From Rhodococcus opacus B4 (GTDB taxonomy: Bacteria > Actinomycetota > Actinomycetes > Mycobacteriales > Mycobacteriaceae), in assembly GCF_000010805.1 (NCBI RefSeq), contig NC_012522.1, positions 6,696,001-6,760,000 on the forward strand: a stretch of 64,000 bases of DNA. The letters are read 5' to 3'. Positions within the stretch are counted from its first letter, which is position 1. Each line of letters starts with the position of its first letter. Made by a program: the position numbers and the translations under genes. Positions 62,601-64,000 of the stretch are shown here, one piece after another. Below the pieces are notes generated by a model. The model had not been told where the DNA came from and did not search any database. It was given only the letters and a program-made list of their open reading frames with translations.

Positions 62601-64000
62601 CCGTACATGGTGCCGTCCGTCGTGATCGTCCTCGACGAGATCCCGCTGACCGGCATCGGCAAGCTGGACCGGGCGCGCCTGCCCGAGCCCGAGTTCGTGT
62701 CCGCGGGCGCGGAGTTCCGTGCCCCGGCGACACCCGCCGAAGAGACGGTCGCAGGAATCTTCGCGGACGTGCTCGGACTCGAGCAGGTCAGCGTCGACGA
62801 CAGCTTCTTCGACCTCGGCGGAAACTCGCTGAGCGCCACCCGGGTCGTGTCGCGGGCCGGGCAGGTCTTCGGCCTTCGCATCGGTGTGCGGGAACTGTTC
62901 GAGGCTCCGACGGTCGCGGGCCTTGCCGCCCGCATCGCCACCCCGGACGAGAACGTCCGGCCGCGGCCCGCCCTCGCTCCGCGGGAGAGGTCTGCCTTCG
63001 TCCCGTTGTCGCTGGCGCAGTCCCGGATGTGGTTCATCAACCGGTTCGACCCGGACTCGCCCGCCTACAACATTCCGCTGGCGGTCCGGTTGACCGGCGC
63101 GCTGGATGTCGACGCGTTGCAGTCCGCGGTGTTCGACGTGCTGGGGCGGCACGAGTCGCTGCGCACGATCTACCCGGATTCGGCCGACGGCCCGCACCAG
63201 GTCGTCCTCCCCACCGCACAGGTGCCGATCGACGTCGCACCCGTTCCGGTCACCGAGGCCGAACTGCGCAAGCAGTTGACGGAGATGGTGGCCACCGGAT
63301 TCGACGTGACCGCCGACATCCCGCCGATGCGGGTGCGACTGTTCGAGGTCGGCCCGCAGGACTACGTGCTGGCTCTCGTCGTGCACCACGTGTCGACCGA
63401 CGGCGAATCCACCGCGCCCTTCGTGCGCGACGTCATGGTGGCGTACGCGTCCCGGGCGGCGGGCCGTGAACCCGGCTTCGCTCCGCTTCCGGTGCAGTAC
63501 GCGGACTACGCGATCTGGCAGCGGGAACTTCTCGGTAGCGAGGACGACCCGGACAGCCTGATCGCCGCCCAGCTGGGCTTCTGGACGAAGACCCTCGCAG
63601 GTGTGCCCGACCTCCTGGAGCTGCCGGTGGACCGGCCGCGCCCGCCCGTGCAGTCACTGCGTGGGTCGCGGATCGATTTCACCGTCGACGCCGAGGTGCA
63701 CCGCGGTCTGGCCGCATTGGCCCGCAGGCACAACGCCAGCGTGTTCATGGCCGTGCACGCCGCGTTCGCGGTGCTGCTCAGCCGGCTGTCCGGCACCGAG
63801 GACATCGCGGTGGGCACCCCGATCGCGGGCCGCGGCGAACGCGAACTCGACGACGTGGTCGGCATGTTCGTCAACACGCTCGCACTGCGCGTGCAGGTCG
63901 ACGGGCGGCAGACGTTCGACGAGATCCTCGATCGTGCCCGCGAGGCCGACCTCGAGGCGTTCTCGCACGCCGACGTCCCGTTCGAGCGCCTCGTCGAGGT
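41604..64000 (+). CDS. giant non-ribosomal peptide synthetase (partial, at least 7465 codons)
   Basis: One open frame runs from 41604 off the window end. I checked the frame at every core motif from 41652 to 63384 and all are in register, with no stop seen. Order: C-A-T-E / C-A-T / C-stub-A-T / C-A-T / C-stub-A-T / C-A-T / C... The start is probably TTG 41604, six bases after GGAG; an in-frame TAA at 41598 blocks any longer reading, and the C-domain text FPLSAAQRGIW begins only 16 codons later. The first C domain is EntF-like, which fits an aryl/acyl-capped product. Only module 1 has an epimerase domain. The product is unknown. The upstream iron box makes a siderophore possible, and a lipopeptide is an alternative. 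Thioesterase or reductase lies beyond the window. Confidence 0.93.
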   Translation, partial: MGSGHAAGSSGAPEGAFPLSAAQRGIWFAQHAMGDVPLTIAQYIELRGDIDLDLLTEATVRTGREFGSGFLRLVEIEGMPHQYVDKSLDDAITYVDLRGEDDSVDAAEKWMRANYSAPVDLLEDRLVVVYLLHVGENHYFWFCRIHHIALDGFGAMALIARIAEIYTALVEGAEPPACRAEDLVRIVEDEQRYRNSDRFAKDREYWAERTAHLPEAPSLAGRAAMVGKFARLSSEALPESTATLLDEALGGSNASSAPVVVAAFAAYLAHMTDRTDVVLSLPVSARTTATLRRSGGMVSNIVPLRLQITPEMTVPELVKSVQIELTGALRRQRYRHEDIRRDAGAPQGQRGFFGPSINIMMFHSEIKLGTVTGHQNVLTTGPVEDLSLNIYQGVAGSKIHIDFEANPNLYSADELDRHHSRFFDFFERFLGAGDDASVSDLATMSGEEYEQVVTGWNGDVVAPPAGTVVDLFDAQVARTPDATALVFEGVELTYAEFDARVNRLARTLIGRGVGPETKVALAIRRSLDSMVAMYAVVKAGAAYVPLDPDHPAERTAYVLESARPLCILAVSRDGLTFPAAHDVVEIDALDATGVDAGPIRDEERKAALRAANPAYVIYTSGSTGRPKGVAVSHAAVLNQVTWIASRYGLDANDVVLQKTPTTFDVSVWELFAALGSGSRLVIAAPEGHRDPAYLADVIARQNVTATSFVPSMLSVFVSEADREQLVSLRVVLVAGEAFPPAVAAAFRAKSGAELHNLYGPTEFTVHATAGEVDRESVHTIPIGTPVWNTEAYVLDGHLRPAPIGSAGELYLAGAQVARGYEGRPELTAERFVANPFGAAGTRLYRTGDLVKWGVDGSIEYLGRTDFQVKVRGLRIELGEIESAMSSYPHVAQSVVVVHDSSLGQRLVGYVVPESGSVVDVDDLTVHVGRAVPSYMVPDAVMVLAEMPVGASGKLDRKALPEPTFAAESSEYVAPRSTMEESIAGLFAEVLGLPRVSIGDSFFALGGDSIVSIQLVSRAKEAGVLFTARDVFERKTVASLAEVAKSASESTVHVLEELPGAGIGTMPLTPVVHWMTELGGDFHRFSQSILLALPPKVERERLVRTLTAVVDRHDALRSSLRRNDSPAGWSLEVAPIGSVDVDRLVDRVEFTDGPGTGTFEALAAHALERTVDRLDPATGSVVRFVWFAPAEDSAEPAPRDAADGDTVEAESAPQTGRLLVVIHHLAVDGVSWRVLVPDFASAWGQIAAGADPLLPAVGTSVRRWAHGLADNARSARRVGELGYWRTTLDGADPLIGSRALDGRDTVSTTGRVRLEVPADVTDGLLTDVPRAFHGGVNDGLLTALALAVAAWRAERGFGESSTLVHLEGHGREETVLPGADLSRTVGWFTSMFPVRLSAPGVDVRDALTGGSAAGQAVKSIKEQLARVPEHGIGYGMLRFLNAETRAVLAALPSPQISFNYLGRVSVGEIPAAFRAAGWVPDTDTMELTGTRNSEMPVHFALDINAMIVDVEGEQRLSATVDFPQGVLAESEVGELAGLWTRALEGLVEYTKRPGAGGRTPSDLDLVPLSQSRIDTLESDYPALADVWSLAPLQVGLLFHASLAGTATDVYTTQLVMDLGGSVDTGRLRRAAESLVARHPNLRTAFVAGDDGTGMQVVVDRVDVPWTHVDLSAASEPDRDAELDALMLANRTDRFDMTAPPLVRFLLVETGADRYRFAVTNHHILLDGWSLPILIQDLLTLYAVDGDALALPQPRPYRSYLEWLSAQDPQVSVAAWAKALGGLEEPTLLAPAHTETAPALTPGELVIDLPDDLLADMTARARELGVTMNTLVQAAWGIVLGRLTGRDDVVFGTTVSGRPPQVPGIESMLGLFINTLPVRVRVQAGDAVRTLLDRIQHEQTELLDHHHVGLTDIQQGLGLGALFDTLMVYESYPLDREALTKNSDIEGLRVLDVTSNDATHYPLAIVAMTDPRLHLTAKFLPELFEAAEVEKIMARVVRVLGALSGDVDTRVADIDILAPDERASLLAAHGTEAADPLSLPEILAATAAEHGERIALVADGESMTYAELDARSSRLARVLIDRGVGPETSVALGMTRSLHSVVGTWAVAKAGGAFVPVDPRYPSERIAHMVADSGAVLGLTVSAQRNDLPSGVDWLALDSSECESLCAPKSPEPVTDSERTTAVQLEHAAYMIYTSGTTGLPKGVVVTHTGLANFSAEQRTHYGVSPSARTLHFASPSFDASVLELLLAFGCGATMVVAPADLFGGEELRNFLADNEVTHAFVTPAALASVEPAGLDRLEVVVVGGEACPPELVERWAPGRRMYNGYGPTEATVMSNVSNMLVPGNRIEIGGPVCAVTVYVLDALLRPVPVGVAGELYIAGPGLARGYHDRLGLTSERFVANPFGENGSRMYRTGDVVRFVLDPGHRAGYGVEYVGRSDFQVKVRGFRIELGEIDAALAAHPDLEFAVTLGTSLPSGSTALVSYVLPTAGAAVDVAEVTHFVGDTLPAHMVPSAIVVLDEIPLTTAGKLDRKALPEPDFDALQGEMVEPRTPTEELVAGVLADVLGLAKISVAESFFDLGGNSLVATKAVARLNAAAGTRLGVRELFEAPTVERLAVKVAEQAGTGSDRPALVARPRPERVPLSMAQQSMWLMNRFDTASSAYNIPLAVRLSGALDIDAMSSAVSDVLARHESLRTVFPDSADGPYQQVVDVAQVPFDLTPVRVPEAELHTALTEFAAEGFDVTVAPPLRIRLFATSDTEFLLVLVVHHICADGASMAPLARDVMVAYSARTAGAAPLWQPLPVQYPDFALWQRDVLGDPADTQSLAGKQIAHWADTLAGAPELIDLPLDHIRPARQSMRGDSIDFAITPELRHGLEAVGKDRGASLFMVTHAALTTLLSRLSSSDDITVGTPLAARGDQALDDLVGMFVNTLVLRTQVRPGDSFAGLVDRVREGDLAAFGNSDVPFEKIVEALRIRRSAAYSPLFQVMLSFQNNRMDALELPGLTVRVIDDMAQGAKYDLTLTITEKADESGRPAGLGGRFTFATDLFERGTAERIAERFVRILEAVVTDPGVAVGDIDILTEHERAKLSQARPARTMTVRELPQLLAAAVEVAPDAVAVAHDGMQVTYREFDERLRMMSAPLSERGMGPDAIVSVVLSGLVPTIMMAPPSQDGKDGFGTILDQVIADAHALVGDIEIVAPAPEIVAEPAAETAETPGWPLELFVSRWQEWVERDPQAPAVVAGGVSTSRGEVNRRANQLARELVSRGVRPDDVVALLTPRSLEWVIGMIAAWKVGAAYSPFDQKWAIERITGLVEDSGTRAVVATRSWSGLTGAPTGNAALDDPIVLDDPETVRHLETLDGTDFPHDPWSDEHAGKRLGHVISTSGSTGRPKPTMVPMLGLSNNYQSYQGDLRVKDGTGLLIANSPLFDQTQKNIWVGLAYGGVLHLADDGFDPGPILRMIGTGDVQITNLAPSAFEVLTELDTEGVLPNLKVILLGGEMLRPAACTALIGTDSRVLNNYGPTEASVTCSSYELDLSTADAEKWPVPFGTAFRGVRYHVLDGRMRPVPPGVTGDLYIGGQVLARGYGNMFGTTASRFVANPFEGPGARMYRTGDRVRELDHGGLVFVGRSDFQVKIRGLRIELGEIESALTANSAVQKSVVVVHDSEQGPRLVAYVTATAGAELDADATVEALLDVLPSHMIPDTVMVLDEMPLNANLKVDRKALPEPVFTTGTVEFVAPRTPLEEVVAGIFGDVISVPRVSVDESFFDLGGNSLSATRVAARVTSATGTEVGIRDLFEAPTVATLAKLVEDRAHNGSRRPALVAGRRPRALPLSLAQQRMWFLNRFDPSSPAYNVPLTVRLRGELDVAALAAALSDVVARHEVLRTVFPDSESGAHQVILPAAGIDLALDPVDVREEDLRDRMFEFGATGFDVTDTIPVRTRLFRLGATDHVLVLVMHHIASDGASTLPLARDVMTAYAAHREGTEPAWPVLPVQYADYALWQRDVLGSEGDPDSLAAAQIDFWSKTLAGVPDVLALPTDRPRPTVRSMAGASVGFSVDADVHRRLGEVARAHNVSLFMVLHASLSVLLARLSSSTDIAIGAAVAGRGDEALENLVGMFVNTLVLRTEVEPGTSFADLLEQVRTQDLAAFSNQDVPFEQLVDALKPTRSTAYSPLFQVVLTHQVNGIPALEFAGLEATPGAVDVEFSKFDLTVDLRELWSDEGAPTGITGVLGYATEIFDAETVQGFADRFVRILAAVADGGTDVAVGDIPILDAQETAELTPVRGIEGVAPTTLVELLAAAVAADPDGDAIVAGGDSITYRELDERSNRLARILIERGVGAETFVGLGITRSIPSIVGIWAVAKSGGAYVPIDPGYPDERIAHMVTDSGVALGLSVSSEVGRLPRDVDWLVLDSEEFVDASARYSTAPVTEAERRTAVEPANSAYVIYTSGTTGQPKGVVVTHRGLANFAAEQRERYRVTTDSRTLHFASPSFDASVLELLLAVGAGATMVIAPTDVYGGPEFAKFLREQRVTHGFVTPSALASVDPSGLDDFQFVVAGGEAVPAELAARWAPGRSLFNGYGPTETTIMTNISDPMAADGPVTIGGPIRGTSALVLDDRLRPVPVGIAGDLYLSGLGLARGYHRRTPLTAGRFVANPYGAPGDRMYRTGDVVRWKKDADGALTVDYVGRSDQQVKVRGFRIELGEIDAVLAKHPAVDFATTSVLPGPSGDSVLVSYVLPAPGAEVNVAGVLDFVGEFVPTYMVPSTIVTLDAIPLTPVGKLDRRALPEPEFLAEDREFRAAGTALEQRVAAVFAEVLGVDQVGADDSFFTLGGNSLAATRVMARINEAVGIDAPVREIFEAPTVAQLARRLEALGVDGGARPPVTAGPRPDRLPLSLAQQRMWYANRFDPESAEYNIPLALRLTGALDVDALTTAIADVVTRHESLRTVYPDSVDGPYQVVLSASDTKSALDVVRVADEQELRERVVTLASAGFDVTADVPVRAALFALGEHDHVLVVVVHHISADGSSMAPLARDLFGAYGARAQGEEPGFSPLPVQYPDFALWQRNLLGSEDDPESLAGKQIAYWTHALGDAPEVLDLPADRPRPAVRNPQGGLIEFEIGQDVHRSLNELAQTHQASLFMVVHAALAVLLGRLSNTGDISVSTPVAGRGDRALDDLVGMFVNTLVLRTEVDQNARFSTLLTQAREVDLNAFGNADVPFEQIVEVLRPSRTAAYAPLAQVMLSFQNLERPKLELAGLTVEVLESGLTTSKTDLGVAVEERFDDDSVANGMRGWFSYATDLFDEATVRGFADRFVRVLEAITADADAVVGDIDILTEDEKAGLAVPDEGGQSLLAHSISEELAATKSLPELLDGAASINPDGIALSHNGTDVTYAQLRDKSAELARTLAGVGVGPEAAVTVALSTLLPGLLDGSSGEGFADTFAGVLAGVIADATSATAVTEAGERTVVDLFDEQVARTPDAVALVSGDESLTYAEFDKRVNTLARTLIGMGVGPEVRVALAIRRSIDSMVAMYAILKAGGAYVPLDPDHPAERTSYVLDSASPLCILTVARDALDLPAGHTVVEIDRLSGDEAAAPLGDEAAVPPGDEERRGTLRASNPAYVIYTSGSTGRPKGVAVSHAAVLNQISWIVDQYELGAHDVVLQKTPATFDVSVWELFGTLVAGARLVIASPDGHGDPEYLAALIAREGVTATSFVPSMLSVFVGEAGRDDLLSLRVVLVAGEAFPPATAEAFRGLSDAELHNLYGPTEFTVHATAGQVDPGVRGTVPIGRAVRNTDLHVLDSRLRPVPVGVPGELYLAGTQLARGYVGRSDLTSDRFVANPFGGHGQRMYRTGDVVRRRADGNLEYIGRSDFQVKLRGLRIELGEVEAALLTHESLAQAAVTIHRSESTGENLVAYVVPRSGARVDTKSVQDAAAQVLPAYMVPARIVVLDSFPLGASGKLDRKALPEPEFATVAVEYVAPRTPMETVVASVFADVLGADRVGSADSFFDLGGNSISATRLTARLRAAVGAHLSVRECFENPTVAELAALLETTSGTAEQRPALAARPRPARIPLSLAQQRMWFVNQFDPSSPAYNLPLAVRLTGSIDPAALNSAWADVVERHESLRTVFPVDGEDAHQVVLPAADVVSDLTPTPVADEQDLFARMRELGATGFDVTETVPVRVACFEVNPTDHILMMVVHHISADGASLAPLFTDVMTAYAARAAGSAPGWEPLPVQYADYALWQRESLGDESDPESLVARQLGYWQQALGGLPEVLELPTDRPRPPVQSLRGASARFSIDAQTHRALLAIAQETNTTLFMVVHAALAVLLERLSSQTDVAVGTPVAGRGEQELDRLVGMFVNTLVLRASVRPDDTFADLLAQVRATDLNAFSHSDVPFERLVEVLDVPRSTAHQPLFQVALSFDNNESVRMEFPGLEISALDAPLEVAKFDLQLSVGERYADGAAAGIAATFNYSTDIFDEQTVVGFADRFVRILGAVSSDRDVVLGDIEILDAAEKAAIAPVRGPKSVEPSTLPELLRSGVEISPDSVAVSFQGRKLTYRELDEQSNRLARVLIDRGVGPENYVALAITRSVESILGIWSIAKAGGAYLPVDPKLPFERIGEMLSDSGAVLGLTVARHHADLPGTAEWIVLDEPEAAEQIAARSAVAVAVADLRRALTVDHPAYLIYTSGSTGKPKGVVVTHRGLANLTREVREHYVVSPDSRFLHVASPSFDTSVGEMLAAFSAGATLVISPADVYGGDELADLIRREQVNNVVMTPTALMTVDPDGLDSVTSVVVGGDTCTPELVARWAPGREMRNAYGPTETTVIVTITEPMVAGERVTIGSPLRGVESLILDSRLRPVPEGVPGELYICGPSVTRGYHNRPSVTAERFVANPFGEPGARMYRTGDVVRWADGHRVEYVGRSDFQVKVRGFRVELGEIDAALTAQPDIEFAVTVGRENPAGLTTLVSYVLPADGATVEPESLKSVVGETLPPYMVPSVVIVLDEIPLTGIGKLDRARLPEPEFVSAGAEFRAPATPAEETVAGIFADVLGLEQVSVDDSFFDLGGNSLSATRVVSRAGQVFGLRIGVRELFEAPTVAGLAARIATPDENVRPRPALAPRERSAFVPLSLAQSRMWFINRFDPDSPAYNIPLAVRLTGALDVDALQSAVFDVLGRHESLRTIYPDSADGPHQVVLPTAQVPIDVAPVPVTEAELRKQLTEMVATGFDVTADIPPMRVRLFEVGPQDYVLALVVHHVSTDGESTAPFVRDVMVAYASRAAGREPGFAPLPVQYADYAIWQRELLGSEDDPDSLIAAQLGFWTKTLAGVPDLLELPVDRPRPPVQSLRGSRIDFTVDAEVHRGLAALARRHNASVFMAVHAAFAVLLSRLSGTEDIAVGTPIAGRGERELDDVVGMFVNTLALRVQVDGRQTFDEILDRAREADLEAFSHADVPFERLVE
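41652..46289 (+). other. NRPS module 1: C(EntF-like)-A1-PCP1-E1
   Basis: C1 (about 41652-42930) resembles the EntF starter C domain, with HHIALDG at residues 146-152. A1 (about 42990-44490) has YTSGSTGRPKG from residue 618 and FDVSVWELF at 663-671. By hand alignment its pocket residues are D-V-W-S-L-A-L-V-H, plus the terminal Lys; I cannot name the substrate. PCP1 carries the phosphopantetheine Ser1008 in LGGDS, the variant typical before an epimerase. E1 (about 44760-46280) has HHLAVDG from residue 1222, GHGRE and NYLGR, so residue 1 is probably turned to D. Confidence 0.85.
46290..49485 (+). other. NRPS module 2: C2-A2-PCP2
   Basis: C2 has HHILLDG from residue 1720 and text such as SLAPLQVGLLFHA, the DCL type expected after an epimerase. 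A2 has YTSGTTGLPKG from residue 2191 and FDASVLELL at about 2236-2244. Hand-aligned pocket residues are D-A-L-F-V-G-G-V-M, nearly the same as A4, so modules 2 and 4 probably load the same or a similar amino acid. PCP2 Ser2580 lies in LGGNSL. Confidence 0.82.
49500..53050 (+). other. NRPS module 3: C3-stub-A3-PCP3
   Basis: C3 (HHICADG from residue 2765) is followed by a non-catalytic stub (50880-51245) and then a complete but divergent A3 (about 51246-52790). Core A3 reads STSGSTGRPKP, where Tyr and the final Gly of the usual YTSGSTGxPKG are replaced. The specificity region reads FDQTQKNIW instead of FDxSVWE. Hand-aligned pocket residues are D-Q-K-N-L-G-N-V-T. The C-terminal Lys is present in NLKVDRKAL. 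PCP3 Ser3773 lies in LGGNSL. The domain looks functional but is unlike its neighbours. Confidence 0.78.
50880..51245 (+). other. A-domain-like stub in module 3
   Basis: About 122 residues inserted between C3 and A3. The first 60 read as an adenylation-domain start: LPQLLAAAVEVAPDAVAVAH, then VTYREFDERL and GMGPDAIVSVVL. Where a real A domain continues to the KAGxAYVPLDP motif, the stub changes to DGKDGFGTILDQVIADA. An acidic, Pro/Ala-rich linker leads into the complete A3. No ATP-binding or core A3-A10 motif is present, so it cannot adenylate. Confidence 0.75.
53085..56240 (+). other. NRPS module 4: C4-A4-PCP4
   Basis: C4 has HHIASDG from residue 3958. A4 has YTSGTTGQPKG from residue 4449 and FDASVLELLL. 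Hand-aligned pocket residues are D-A-L-F-V-G-G-I-M, differing from A2 by one conservative change. PCP4 Ser4836 lies in LGGNSL. There is no stub and no epimerase. Confidence 0.82.
56270..59790 (+). other. NRPS module 5: C5-stub-A5-PCP5
   Basis: C5 has HHISADG from residue 5022. The stub covers about 57690-57996, then A5 (about 57997-59515) with YTSGSTGRPKG from residue 5626 and FDVSVWELF. Pocket residues D-V-W-S-L-A-L-V-H equal those of A1, and long stretches match A1 almost word for word, for example MVAMYA, PLDPDHPAER and ATSFVPSMLSVFV. PCP5 Ser6017 lies in LGGNSI. Unlike module 1 there is no epimerase. Modules 1 and 5 should load the same substrate. Confidence 0.82.
57690..57996 (+). other. 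A-domain-like stub in module 5
   Basis: About 102 residues between C5 and A5. It begins like an A domain (LPELLDGAASINPDGIALSH, VTYAQLRDKSAEL, GVGPEAAVTVAL), then switches to GEGFADTFAGVLAGVIADA. That tail matches the module 3 stub tail (GFxxxxxxVIADA pattern) and has no counterpart in complete A domains here. The full A5 follows at once with TVVDLFDEQVARTPDAVAL. No adenylation core motifs. Confidence 0.75.
59820..62950 (+). other. NRPS module 6: C6-A6-PCP6
   Basis: C6 has HHISADG from residue 6203. A6 has YTSGSTGKPKG from residue 6692 and FDTSVGEML. Hand-aligned pocket residues are D-T-G-V-V-G-A-V-I, different from every other module, so it should load a distinct amino acid. PCP6 Ser7075 lies in LGGNSL. 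No stub, no epimerase. Confidence 0.82.
62985..64000 (+). other. NRPS module 7: C7 (partial, runs off the window)
   Basis: A condensation domain begins FVPLSLAQSRMWFINRF and has HHVSTDG from residue 7261. The usual AIA(R)GRGERELDDVVGMFVN-type text and the DVPFERLVEV block are reached just at the window edge. At least one more amino acid is therefore added after module 6. The rest of the module is outside the window. Confidence 0.85.

Noticed and set aside
59883..63389. Very long open frame on the minus strand (1168 codons) opposite the NRPS, and similar ones at 53829-56672, 50913-53822 and 47535-50270
   Set aside because: These are antisense shadows of GC-rich NRPS coding sequence. They have Arg/Gly/Asp/His-rich text, no domains, and the plus frame carries every NRPS core motif.
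41604..64000. Repeated DNA blocks in the NRPS as possible mobile repeats or a CRISPR-like array
   Set aside because: The similar segments are kilobase-spaced homologous C, A and PCP domains in one reading frame, not short regular repeats with spacers.

Overview
The window is high-GC actinobacterial DNA, most likely a Rhodococcus of the jostii/opacus type. This rests on the gene content (a full mycofactocin locus, an acyl-CoA carboxylase leucine operon, a giant NRPS), frequent GTG/TTG starts, 4-base ATGA/GTGA gene overlaps, and candidate leaderless promoters of the form TANNNT followed about 6 bases later by the start codon. I assign the genus from general familiarity, not from a database match.

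Layout. 1-1908: the end of an ABC exporter (ATPase tail plus permease). 1942-2910: a decayed stretch with a truncated LysR gene, an internally deleted D-2-hydroxyacid dehydrogenase and unidentifiable scraps. 2913-4301: a DUF222/HNH nuclease gene behind a LexA-like SOS box. 4307-17306: a complete mycofactocin locus, with mftM and mftR on the minus strand and mftA-B-C-D, two FadH/OYE-type flavoproteins with a mycofactocin-type SDR between them, then mftE-F-G on the plus strand. 17373-24613: a GAF-domain regulator, an aldehyde dehydrogenase with its DUF779 partner, an ethanolamine permease and ethanolamine ammonia-lyase (eutBC). 24692-31507: a winged-helix protein, an MHS-type transporter, an acyl-CoA synthetase, a GlcG-like lipoprotein, a two-component system and a GlsB-type membrane protein. 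31557-40397: a TetR regulator and a leucine/isovalerate (and probably itaconate) catabolic operon ending in acetoacetyl-CoA synthetase. 40398-41603: a gene-poor region with an IdeR/DmdR-like iron box and four tiny ORFs. 41604-64000: the first 22.4 kb of a giant NRPS gene with six full modules and the start of a seventh, running off the window.

How the parts fit. Mycofactocin is a peptide-derived redox cofactor used by nicotinoprotein alcohol dehydrogenases. Acetaldehyde from alcohol oxidation, or from ethanolamine via EutBC, would go to the adjacent aldehyde dehydrogenase and leave acetate; the neighbouring acyl-CoA synthetase might activate it. The leucine operon turns isovaleryl-CoA into acetyl-CoA and acetoacetate, which the terminal synthetase can recover as acetoacetyl-CoA. 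The NRPS starts with an EntF-like condensation domain, which fits an aryl- or acyl-capped peptide. Together with the upstream iron box this makes a siderophore plausible but not proven.

The most unusual signal is inside the NRPS. Modules 3 and 5 each carry a 100-120-residue stub between the C domain and the complete A domain. Each stub starts like an adenylation domain and then switches to a tail that the two stubs share but no complete A domain here has. The A domains that follow differ from their neighbours: A5 closely resembles A1, and A3 is divergent with altered core motifs.
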